64,000 nucleotides of DNA from Haliscomenobacter sp. (lineage in GTDB: Bacteria; Bacteroidota; Bacteroidia; Chitinophagales; Saprospiraceae). Position 1 is the first letter of the stretch; each line of letters begins with the position of its first letter. The notes under the pieces were generated by a model. It saw nothing but the letters and a program-made list of their open reading frames with translations. It was not told the origin of the DNA and made no database searches. Below are positions 54,336 to 64,000 of the stretch, piece by piece. Position numbers and translations under genes: made by a program. The DNA lies in NCBI RefSeq assembly GCF_016718685.1, contig NZ_JADKCX010000002.1, forward strand, positions 41,001-105,000, written 5' to 3'.

Positions 54336-55601
54336 TCAATGCAAATCAAACCCAATATCCCTACGGTAATATTTTCCTTCAAATTTGATGACCTCGGCGT
54401 TGCGATTGGAAAACACCAGAGCCTCATCAAAATTATCGCCGAAAGAAGTCAGCGCGATGACGCGGCCACCGTTGGTTACTACGCCATCTGTTGACGTTTT
54501 GGTGCCGGCATGGAAAACCATACTGTCTTTTACATCGGTCAAACCACTGATGACTTTTCCTTTTTCATAATCTCCGGGATATCCGCCAGATACCAGGATA
54601 ATGGTCGCCGCCGAGCGTGGATCCATCACAATTTTTTGCTGAGACAGGGTTCCTTCGTGGGTAGCTTGCAGCAAGGCAACCAGGTCATTTTGTAAACGTG
54701 GCATGACTACCTCGGTCTCAGGGTCACCCAGGCGGCAGTTGTATTCAATCACAAAGGGCTCTCCACCCACTTTGATCAAGCCAAAGAAAACAAAACCTTG
54801 GTACACAATTCCTCGTTTGGCGATACCTGCAATGGTGGGTTTGATGATGGTTTCTTCCACCTTTTTCATCAATGCCTCATCCACAAAAGGTACGGGTGAA
54901 ACGGCACCCATGCCACCGGTATTGGGGCCGCTATCTGCTTCTCCAACGCGTTTGTAATCTTTGGCTTCGGGTAAAATCAAATAATCTTTGCCATCGGTCA
55001 GGGCGAACACTGAAAACTCGATGCCGGAGAGGAATTGCTCAATCACAACTTTGGCACTTGCCGCACCAAACTTGCCGCTCAACATGTCGCTCAATTCGGC
55101 CTGAGCAGCTTGCAAATCGTCCAAAATCACCACTCCTTTGCCTGCAGCCAACCCATCGGCTTTGAGTACAATGGGTGGGGTTTGGGTCAAAATATAGTCC
55201 AGCCCTGCTTGCAGTGTAGCGGCAGTAAACTCGCGATAGGCCGCAGTGGGAATGCCCATTTCGAGCATGAACTCCTTGGCAAAAGCCTTGCTGCCTTCCA
55301 GTTGGGCCCCCACCTGGGAAGGTCCGATCACGGGCAAATTGGGGAAATGTACCTGGAAATAATCATAGATGCCCCGCACCAGGGGTTCTTCGGGGCCTAC
55401 CAAAACCATGTCGATGCCTTCGCGTTGTACCAGATCTGCCACTGCTGGAAAATCATTGGGATCCAGCGCGACGTTGGTTCCCAATTCAGCTGTTCCGGCA
55501 TTGCCTGGCGCAATCCAGAGTGCGTTACAAAGAGGGCTTTGCCGCAACTTCCAGGCCAGGGCGTGTTCTCTTCCTCCACTTCCAAGCAACAGAATTTTCA
55601 T
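54336..55601 (-). CDS. purD: Phosphoribosylamine-glycine ligase
   Basis: 421 residues. ATP-grasp enzyme, second step of purine synthesis. MKILLLGSGGREHALAWKL at the start; ATP-binding PIVLKADGLAAGKGVVI near residue 140; metal site EYNCRLGDPETEVVMPRL near residue 285. Complete. Converges with the POT gene. Confidence 0.96.
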   Translation of the reverse strand: MKILLLGSGGREHALAWKLRQSPLCNALWIAPGNAGTAELGTNVALDPNDFPAVADLVQREGIDMVLVGPEEPLVRGIYDYFQVHFPNLPVIGPSQVGAQLEGSKAFAKEFMLEMGIPTAAYREFTAATLQAGLDYILTQTPPIVLKADGLAAGKGVVILDDLQAAQAELSDMLSGKFGAASAKVVIEQFLSGIEFSVFALTDGKDYLILPEAKDYKRVGEADSGPNTGGMGAVSPVPFVDEALMKKVEETIIKPTIAGIAKRGIVYQGFVFFGLIKVGGEPFVIEYNCRLGDPETEVVMPRLQNDLVALLQATHEGTLSQQKIVMDPRSAATIILVSGGYPGDYEKGKVISGLTDVKDSMVFHAGTKTSTDGVVTNGGRVIALTSFGDNFDEALVFSNRNAEVIKFEGKYYRRDIGFDLH

Positions 55602-55639
55602 GGTTTTCTCGATTTTGGCCGCAAAAATAGAAATTAATG

Positions 55640-55762
55640 GGGTAATGTACTAATGCGCTGAGGTGATAATGTGCTGATTTGCTGATGTGATAATTGATAA
55701 ATGTGCTAAATTTGCCGCCACTTTTATTAACAAATCAGCACATTACCAAATTAGCACATTAA
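55640..55762. repeat. GCACATTA-class inverted repeat before ruvA
   Basis: The left side has GGTAATGTACTAATGCGCTG-like words, the right side AATCAGCACATTACC and AATTAGCACATTAAC. It lies in the divergent purD/ruvA gap and surrounds the ruvA promoter element. Confidence 0.7.
55707..55714 (+). promoter_or_regulatory. -7 promoter element of ruvA
   Basis: TAAATTTG, exact TAnnTTTG, 49 bases before the ruvA ATG; TTG lies 25 bases upstream. It sits inside the loop region of the inverted repeat. Confidence 0.5.
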
Positions 55763-55763
55763 C

Positions 55764-56354
55764 ATGATCGCATACTTAAGAGGAAACATTACCCAAAAAA
55801 CGCCAACCTACATCGTTGTTGAAACAGCAGGAGTGGGCTATTTGGTGCACATCAGTTTGCATACGTACAGTCAGATCGAAAAGAAAGACGAAGCCAAAAT
55901 CCTGACCCATTTAAACATCAAAGAAGATAGCCACACCTTGTATGGTTTTGCGGAAGAAACCGAGCGCAGCCTGTTCCGGCACCTCATTTCGGTGAGCGGA
56001 GTAGGCCCCACTACCGCCCAAATTATGCTGTCCTCGCTCAATCCTGAAGAGCTTCGTGCTGCCATTATCGGCGAGCAAGAGCAGGTTTTTCGGGCAGTAA
56101 AAGGCATTGGCCCCAAAATGGCCAAACGCATCATTCTGGATTTAAAAGACAAACTGATAAAAGATTCCGGGGATTTGCCATTAACATTTCCTTCACAAAA
56201 CAATACTATTCGGGAAGAGGCGTTATCTGCATTGGTAGCGTTGGGCTTCCAGAAGATAGCGGTTCAAAAGGCCCTAAACCATCTTCTGAAAGACCAGGCT
56301 ATCCAAAATGTAGAGCAGCTAATCAAGCTTGCTCTAAGAGAGCTATCTGCATAA
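55764..56354 (+). CDS. ruvA: Holliday junction branch migration protein RuvA
   Basis: 196 residues. Tetrameric junction-binding subunit of RuvAB. OB domain with MIAYLRGNITQKTPTYIVVE, helix-hairpin-helix segments ISVSGVGPTTAQIMLS and VKGIGPKMAKRIILDLKDKL, and a C-terminal RuvB-binding domain (EALSALVALGF). Directly precedes sprA, an arrangement common in Bacteroidota. Confidence 0.96.
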   Translation: MIAYLRGNITQKTPTYIVVETAGVGYLVHISLHTYSQIEKKDEAKILTHLNIKEDSHTLYGFAEETERSLFRHLISVSGVGPTTAQIMLSSLNPEELRAAIIGEQEQVFRAVKGIGPKMAKRIILDLKDKLIKDSGDLPLTFPSQNNTIREEALSALVALGFQKIAVQKALNHLLKDQAIQNVEQLIKLALRELSA

Positions 56355-56546
56355 AAGAAGGTTTTAGGTTTCAGGTTTTAAGTTTTAAGTTTGGTCCGGA
56401 GCAGTCGGTGTCGAACCCCAAACCCCAAACTCCCTAAAACCTCGCCCTCTCCTCCCAAAGACGCACCTAAGCTTTTTTCCACAAACCGATTTATTTGGGT
56501 TCGGAGGCTCGAACCATGTTTATCCCGTGTGCAGCAGTTTGTAGTT

Positions 56547-59500
56547 ATGAACAAGACACTTTTACCATTTAGCTTGTTGTTAGGAATCGCCGTTACCCTT
56601 AGCGCGGTAGACGTAGCCTATCATCCGACATTTATGCCAGGTAAAATGCCTGGTGCGAAAGATCACAGAACGTTGACCGATACGGTACCGATTAAAGACC
56701 GTCCCGACAACTTCATCAATGCACCCAAACGCAATCCATTTGACGTGCGGGACCCCAAGGCCATTGACAAAAATGTAGAGTACGATCCTGCTACGGGCAA
56801 CTACATCATCGAAGAAAAAATTGGCGAAGATTTCTTCCGGCCACCTTCATATATGAGTTTTGAGGAGTATACAAAATACCGTCAAAAACAAGATGAAGCT
56901 GCGTATTTCAACGAGTTATCTGCTAAGTCCCGGGGCAAAAAAGATGCTTTGAACCCACTCGATCCTTTTAGTAAGATCGACATCAAAAAAGACCTCATCG
57001 ACCGGCTGTTTGGTGGTAGTACCATCGACATCAAACCGCAGGGTAACGTAGACCTTACCTTTGGCTACGACTACCAACGCCTGGAAAACCCTATCCTCAA
57101 CCTGCGCCAGCGCGACCAGTTCCTGTTTGATTTTGACATGAACATTCAAATGAACGTCCAGGGGAAAATTGGGGAAAAGCTCAACCTCAACACCAATTAC
57201 AACACAGGGGCTACTTTTGATTTTGACCAGGTGATCAAACTGAACTACGACAGTCAGAAGTTTGGCGAAGACGATATCTTGAAAAAAATCGAAGCGGGTA
57301 ACGTGAGCATGCCGCTGCGGGGAACCTTGATTCAGGGGGCCCAAAGCCTCTTCGGTATCAAAACAGAGCTTCAGTTTGGCCATTTGCGCCTCACCGGGTT
57401 GGTATCCCAACAAAAATCAGAGCGCAAAAACATCCAGATCCAGGGTGGTAGCGAGCAGCAAGAGTTTGATGTTAAAGCCGATGAATACGACGAAAACCGT
57501 CACTTTCTGCTCTCGCATTACAACCGCGAAGCTTTCGAACCCGCGCTGCAAAACCTGCCCCAAATCCGCTCTTTGTTCAAACTGGAAAACATCGAAGTGT
57601 GGATCACCAACGACCGCAACGAAGTAGACAACGTGCGCGATATCGTTGCCCTTGCCGACTTGGGTGAAGGCCGTGAAGAGTGGCTCGTCAATACCAATTC
57701 CGTAGACCTCCGCCCCGGAGCACCCAAAGACATCACCGGAATTCCCTTGCCCGACAACCGCGCCAACAACCTCTACGACCGCGTCATTGGCCAAGGCGAC
57801 GCCCGCGCCATTGAAAAATCGATCAGTACCCTGCAAAACCAGTTTGGCATGGTACCAACCCGCGATTTTGAAAAGGTCACCGCGCGTAAACTGAAACCAA
57901 CCGAATACACCGTTCACCCCGAATTGGGTTTTGTCTCGCTGCGCATCAACGTACTGCCCGACCAAACAGTAGGGGTGGCGTATCAATATACGTACAATGG
58001 CCGTTCGTACAAAGTAGGGGAATTGTCCAACAACTCGGAAAACATTCGCCCCGATTCATCGCTGAACGTTTTGTACGTTAAATTGCTCAAAAGCACCATC
58101 CAAAGAACCGACATTGCCACCTGGGACCTGATGATGAAAAACATCTATCCTACTGGTGCTACCCAGGTGGATCAGAAGGAATTTCGTCTGGACATCTATT
58201 ACGAAGACCCGGGTAAAGGGGTAAAGCGGTTTTTGCCCGAAACCAATTTGCAAGGGGTGCCTTTGTTGCGGGTGTTCAATGTAGATGTACTCAACATTCA
58301 GGGTGACCCTCAACCCGACGGGATTTTTGACTTTGTGCCCGATTTGACCATCAACACCAATACGGGACGGATCATGTTCCCGGTTTTAGAACCCTTTGGG
58401 TCTTCTCTGCTCAAAAAAATCAAGGATACGCCAGCGCAAATCGCCGACAAGTACATTTACCAGGAATTGTACGACTCTACCTTGTTCCGTGCACAGGAAT
58501 TCCAGGAGAAAAACCGCTACGTCATTAAAGGTACCTATAAGTCCAGCGTTTCTTCAGAAATCTCCCTGGGCGCTTTCAACATCCCGCAAGGCTCGGTGAA
58601 AGTGAGCGGTGGGGGGCAACAACTGGTGGAAGGCCGCGACTATGAAATCGACTACAACCTGGGGCGTCTGCGCATCCTCAACGATGCCATTTTGGCTTCC
58701 GGGGCGCAAATCAACGTTTCCTTAGAGGACAATACCCTGTTCGGTTTTCAAAACCGGAGCATGATGGGCTTGCGGGCCGATTATGAATTTGATAAAAACT
58801 TCAACATTGGTGCCACCATTATGAAGTTGTGGGAACGCCCTTTTACCCAAAAAGTAAACATTGGCGAAGACCCCATCAACAACAACGTATATGGCTTTGA
58901 CATCAATTTCAAACGAGAAGCCCCTTGGCTGACAAAACTGGTCGATGCCATTCCTGGCATGTCGACCAAAGCACCCTCTAGCATTAGCTTTACGGGCGAA
59001 TTGGCGGCCATCCGCCCTGGTCACGCCAAAGCCATCAACCAAAACCGCAAAGACAAAGGTGGGGTAGTGTACGTGGATGACTTTGAAGGCGCCAACAACA
59101 CCTTCGATTTGCGCCAGCCCATCATCAACTGGTATTTGTCCAGTGCACCCTCGGATCAAAACGCGAGCAACCCTGCGGCACGCCCCGAAGCCTTGTTTCG
59201 CGACGATGTAACTTATGGTTACAACCGCGCCAAAATGAGCTGGTACCGCATCGACAACTTTGGTTTGCGCTCCGGCCAACAAGACAATGTCAATCCTTAC
59301 ACCAGGGTAATTCCGCAAAACGAGGTTTTCCCCAACCGCCAGTTGCAGTTGACCGAATTGCCCAACATCCAGACCCTGGATATTGTGTACAATCCACGCG
59401 AACGCGGCCCATACAACTTTGAACAACCGAATGGAAGTCCATTCTCCAGCGGTTTGGAATTTGTGGGTGGGGAAACTTTTTTGAAAAACCCAAAAAGCCG

Positions 59501-62500
59501 TTGGGGCGGGATGATGCGCGCCCTCACCATCAACGACTTCCAATCGGCTAATATCGAATTTTTAGAATTCTGGATGCTGAGCCCCTTCCTCAATGAAGAT
59601 GGCAGTGGAACCGCATCACCCGATGCCGAAAAGAAACAAGGATATTTGACTTTCCAATTGGGCAACATTTCTGAAGACATCCTCAAAGACGGTTTGCGCT
59701 TTTTTGAAAATGGTCTGCCCAGTAACTTCAACAAAGACCGCCGCACCAAAGAAACCAGCTGGTCCAAAGTGCCATTGACACAACAGGTCACGGCGGCATT
59801 CGACAACGATACCACTTCGCGCCGCTTACAGGACGTGGGTTTAGATGGTTTGAATGACGCCGGAGAACGCAACAAGTTTGCGCCCTGGTTGAATTCGATT
59901 CGTGCAGTCAATACCAACGCCGCGGCTAGATTGGAGCAAGACCCTTCCGGCGACAATTTCCGTTTCTGGAATGACCCCAGCTTCCCCGATAATGTGGATG
60001 TAGTCACGCGTTACCGTGACTTTAATAACCCCGAAGGCAACTCGGAAACAAACACCAGCCGTCAAAGTCAAAACTCTTCTACCAATAACCCCGATGCGGA
60101 AGACCTCAACTTTGACAACACCCTCAACGAAACGGAAGCTTATTTCCAATACCGCATTCCAATTTTCCACGATAAAGATGGAGAACTCAATTTGGATTCG
60201 GCAGCACTCCGCCAGGGTGGCGTTAAATTGGTTACCGACCGCATTGAAAAAGAAGGCCGAGTTTGGTACCGTTTTCGGATGCCCTTGAGTCAGTTTGACC
60301 GGGCAGTAGGTGGAATCCGCGATTTCCGTTCCATCCGCTTTATGCGGGTATTGATGGATGGTTTTGAGACCCAGGTCAACCTGCGTTTTGCTACCCTGGA
60401 GTTTGTGCGCAACCAATGGCGGAAATATTCCCAGGATTTATCTCCGGATGTCAACTCTCCTTGTAGCATTGACGCCGGAACGATTTTTGAAGTAGACGCA
60501 GTCAACATTGAAGAAAATACCGACCCTAGTGAGGCTCGTCCATTTGCCTACGTACTTCCGCTGGGCATTCAACGCGAACAGTCCATTGGAGGGGTCATCA
60601 ATACCCTGCAAAACGAACAGTCGCTTGCCCTGACTTTGCAAAATTTGTGCGAAGGTGATGAGCGGGCTGTTTTCAAAAACATTGGACTGGACATGCGGGT
60701 GTACGAACGGTTCAAAATGTTTGTGCACGCTGAAAATTATGACCAAAATGAGATGCCCCGGGATAGCTCGGGTCTGCGTGTCTTTGTCCGGATGGGTAGT
60801 GACTTCAAAAACAACTATTACGAATACGAAATGCCTCTGGTGTTTTCCAGAAAAGACATGTTGCCTCCAGAAGCTCCTGGTGTAAACCCGGTTATTTTAC
60901 CCGCTTACAAAGAAGAAGTATGGAGATTGGAAAACGAATTTGACTTTCCATTGGCCAGCCTACGGGAAGTCAAAGAAGAACGCAACGCCAACAGTCCCAA
61001 CCTGGATCAGGAATACGTCAAGCAAATTATGGTCACCCTGGAGAATGGACAGGAGGTACCTCGCTGGGTAAAAGTGCGCGGTAACCCCAACCTAGGCAAC
61101 TCCAAAATTGTCATGATTGGTATCCGTAACCCCTTGGGCGGGGAGGTCAACCCGGTAGGTACCGTCGTTTGGGCCAATGAAATGCGTTTGACTGGTTTGG
61201 ATGAACGTGGAGGTGTGGCCGGTATTGCCCGTTTGGACGTCCAAATGGCCGATTTGGGAAATGTGACCCTTGCAGGTAATTTTGGTACCATTGGCTACGG
61301 TGCCATTGATCAAAAAGTACAACAGCGCAGCCGCTTTGACAACTCTGGTTTTGACATTGCGGGCAACCTGGAACTCAACAAGTTTATGCCCAAAGACTGG
61401 AACCTGCGCCTGCCTTTTTATGCCCAATATTCCCGCAACGTGGAAACCCCCGAATACGATCCTTACGACCTGGACATTATCCTGAAGGAAAAAATCCGCA
61501 AAACGGACAATGCTACGGTTCGTGATTCCATCGAGCGCACTACCCAAGAAATCAGCACGGTGAAAAGTTACAACTTCACCAATGTGCGTAAAGACCGCAG
61601 CCCACAAAATCAGGGAAAACCCATGCCTTGGGACATCTCTAATTTTTCGGTCAGCTACGGCTATACGGCTACCGAACGCAGCGACCCGTTTATTGAAAGT
61701 GACCAATTGGAAAAATACAATGGGGGGGTGAACTATCAGTTCAGTACGCAAACCAAATACATCCAGCCTTTCAAAAAGCTCAAGGGCAATGCCTTGAAAT
61801 TGATTTCCGAAATCAACTTCAACCCCCTGCCCAGTACCTTTACCTTTAGTACCTTAATGGATCGACAGTTCCAAACCACTAAGTACCGCTTTACGGATTT
61901 GGATCCCAAATACAGTACGTTCTTCAACAAGCGTTTCCTCTGGGGACGCGATTACAACCTGCAATGGGACTTCACCAAAGGGCTGAAATTCAACTTCAAT
62001 GCGGCCAACGACGCCGTAGTGGATGAACCCGACGAAAGCCTGTTGCGCGAAAAAGGCTTTTCACTGGCGGAACAGAACCGCTACCGCCGCGACAGCATCT
62101 GGAGCAACATCCAAAACCTGGGACGCACCAAAAATTACCAACACGAGTTTACCCTCAACTATACCTTGCCCACCAAGTTGATTCCCTACATGGAATGGGT
62201 AGCCATCAAAGGACAATACCGAGGCAACTACGGCTGGACCGCTGCGGCGCTCAATACCGACTCTCTGGGCAATGTCATTCAGAATGGTCAAAACATTCAG
62301 GCCAATGCCGACTTTAACTTTGACCAATTGTACAACAAAATTCCGTTCCTGCGCAAAATTGACCAGGGGCCACGCAGTGGAGGCGCAGAGGGCAATCCCC
62401 GTACTCGCCGTACGGATGAGGCCAACGCGGACCAAGACAAGGAGAAAAAAGGCGGAGGTGATTTGCCCAACGGCGTGAAATTACTTTTGCGGCCGCTGTT

Positions 62501-63931
62501 GTCATTACGCAAAGCCCGTTTCAATTCTCTGAGCAGCACAACACCGTTGTCCCTGGGTATACGCCTGCTTCCCGTTTATTCGGGATGAACCAATTCAACT
62601 CACCTGGTTGGGACTTCGTGGCAGGTATCCAGCCCCGCATCAGCAAATTGCGGGAAGATGAATTCGGAACGGGAAGGGACTGGCTGGCTCAAGCAGCCAA
62701 CCAGGGATGGATGTCGAGCAGTGTATTTCAAAACCGAGAGGTATCCCAGTTGTCCACCCAAAACTGGGATGCGCGGGTGACCATCGAGCCTTTCCGCGAC
62801 ATGCGTTTGGACCTGGACATCAGCCGCAACTATACCCAGAACCACTCACAATATTTCAAGGATACCTTGTTGGACAACAACGCACGGTTTGTGCATGCCA
62901 TTCCGCAGGACATCGGGACATTGACCATGTCGTATTCGGCGCTCAAAACCCTGTTTAGAGGAGATACGGCTGATTTGCGCACCCTTTTCAAAACCTTTGA
63001 AGACAACCGCGTGATCATTTCACAACGGTTGGGCAATGGCGAGCACGTGGATACAACGTTGTCGAAACAAGGGTACACCTTTGGTTATGGCCGAACGCAA
63101 CAAGAGGTACTGATTCCGGCATTCCTGGCGGCGTATACTGGGCAGGATCCGCGGGGCATCAACCTGAATTTGTTCGAACTGCTGCCCCAAATCAACTGGC
63201 GTTTTACCTACAATGGCTTGAGTCGATTGCCATTCTTTAAGGAATTTTTCCAAAGCTTCAGTTTGACGCATGGCTATAAATCTTCATTGACCATCAACAC
63301 CTTTAATACGGGACTGGACTTTTTGCGTACCCGTGACGAGGGTTTCCTCAATGAGTTGAACAACAACTTCTATCCCCGCTTGGAAGTACCCGAACTGGTG
63401 ATTCAAGAGGGCTTCAACCCCTTGATCGCGGTAAGTGCCGCTTTGAAAAATGGCATGAGTTTCAACTTCGATTACAAGCTGACGCGGAACCTGGCGATGA
63501 GTTTTGTGAGCAACCAATTGGCGGAAACCCGCCGGAAAGAGATTGTCTTTGGCTTTGGCCACAAGATCAATGATTTCGACATCAGTTCCATTTTTGGCAA
63601 AACCAAAAAGAAAAAACGCCCGGCGCCAAAACCACCAACTACTGGAGGTAACCCGGCCAGTACCGCGATTGCGCCACGGGGTTTGGACCTGCAGTTCAAT
63701 TTCTCGCTCAGCGATGATGTGACGTTCAACCACTTGCTCGATCAAGGGGTGCGTGAACCAACCCGGGGCAGCTACAACTTGAGCATTTCGCCTTCAGCAG
63801 AATATAAGCTTAATCAACGGCTATCGCTGCGTTTCTTTGTGGATTACCGCCGCAGCGAGCCGAAGACCTCGGCGGGTTATCCCCGGACGGATTCTTCGGG
63901 TGGGGTAGTGGTGCGCTTTGCTTTGCAATAA
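56547..63931 (+). CDS. sprA: Type IX secretion translocon / gliding protein SprA (one frame break)
   Basis: About 2,461 residues, the giant outer-membrane beta barrel through which type IX substrates pass. The ATG at 56547 starts a signal peptide (MNKTLLPFSLLLGIAVTLSA); codons further upstream come from the intergenic repeat. Characteristic segments are PPSYMSFEEYTKYRQKQDE near residue 95, the repeated beta-barrel strands, and YDFDD-like regions such as VVYVDDFEGANN. Near 62526 one base is missing (after KARFN); the frame then gives FSEQHNTVVPGYTPASRLFG and continues to the stop at 63931. Read as two genes it would lack its last barrel strands. It exports the sorting-domain proteases at the left of the window. 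Confidence 0.95.
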
Positions 63932-63940
63932 ATGATCAAA

Positions 63941-63991
63941 AAAATAATCGGGGGGACTACGTTGATCAATGTAGTCCCCCAATTATTTTAG
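63941..63991 (+). terminator. Intrinsic terminator of sprA
   Basis: Perfect 10-bp core GGGGGACTAC/GTAGTCCCCC around a 10-base loop, extended by AAAATAAT/ATTATTTT flanks. It follows the stop codon by about 10 bases. Confidence 0.85.
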
Positions 63992-64000
63992 CCAATAAAA

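Noticed and set aside
56391..56546. Upstream extension of sprA by 52 codons
   Set aside because: It translates intergenic repeat sequence and would bury the signal peptide that starts at 56547.

Overview
This window looks like a chromosomal segment of a Bacteroidota bacterium, most likely class Saprospiria (Haliscomenobacter/Lewinella-like). The signs are the type IX secretion translocon gene sprA next to ruvA, secreted metalloproteases with a type IX C-terminal sorting domain, the bacterial GGGP-synthase-like protein, DUF3109 and DUF4349 proteins, and promoters of the Bacteroidota form TTG-N(17-25)-TAnnTTTG. The genus is inference; no rRNA is present.

Layout. 1-4.9 kb: two paralogous secreted zinc metalloproteases (the first runs off the left edge). 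5.3-8.5 kb: nfu, hisS, pheS (minus strand). 8.6-14 kb: O-antigen-ligase-like protein, a conserved 472-residue protein, a VanY-like carboxypeptidase, GGGP synthase-like protein, rsgA. 14-17.6 kb: MATE exporter, MoxR ATPase, PfkB kinase; then tRNA-Asn. 17.9-22.5 kb: SDR, flavin-reductase-like protein, and the homogentisate pathway pair fahA/hmgA. 22.7-27.6 kb: an accessory two-gene cassette, a PKD membrane protein followed by a ~1,230-residue vWA-like/TM/TPR/FGE-sulfatase protein. 28.1-33.1 kb: leuC-leuD-leuA-leuB. 33.4-36.1 kb: sugar isomerase and M1 peptidase. 36.5-41.6 kb: lpxK, acyltransferase, glycosyltransferase, sigma factor, DUF4349 lipoprotein. 41.7-47 kb: gcvH, gltA, DUF3109, hsp20, GH3. 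47.1-51.2 kb: two unknown genes, two ArsR regulators, tsaB. 51.5-63.9 kb: prfA, POT transporter, purD, ruvA, sprA.

Three things dominate on close reading. First, at least 15 reading-frame breaks occur in 11 genes, including indispensable ones (hisS, gltA, sprA). Most are short deletions at or beside homopolymers, so they look like uncorrected sequencing errors rather than gene decay; I give reconstructed gene spans. Second, most intergenic gaps hold long inverted repeats whose arms are built from degenerate short words that differ from gap to gap. They lie in convergent, co-directional and divergent gaps, so they are not just terminators. Third, the C-terminus of the FGE-sulfatase-domain protein has the residue and codon pattern of a diversity-generating-retroelement variable region, although no template repeat or reverse transcriptase lies in the window. 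That cassette is my best candidate for an undescribed system.
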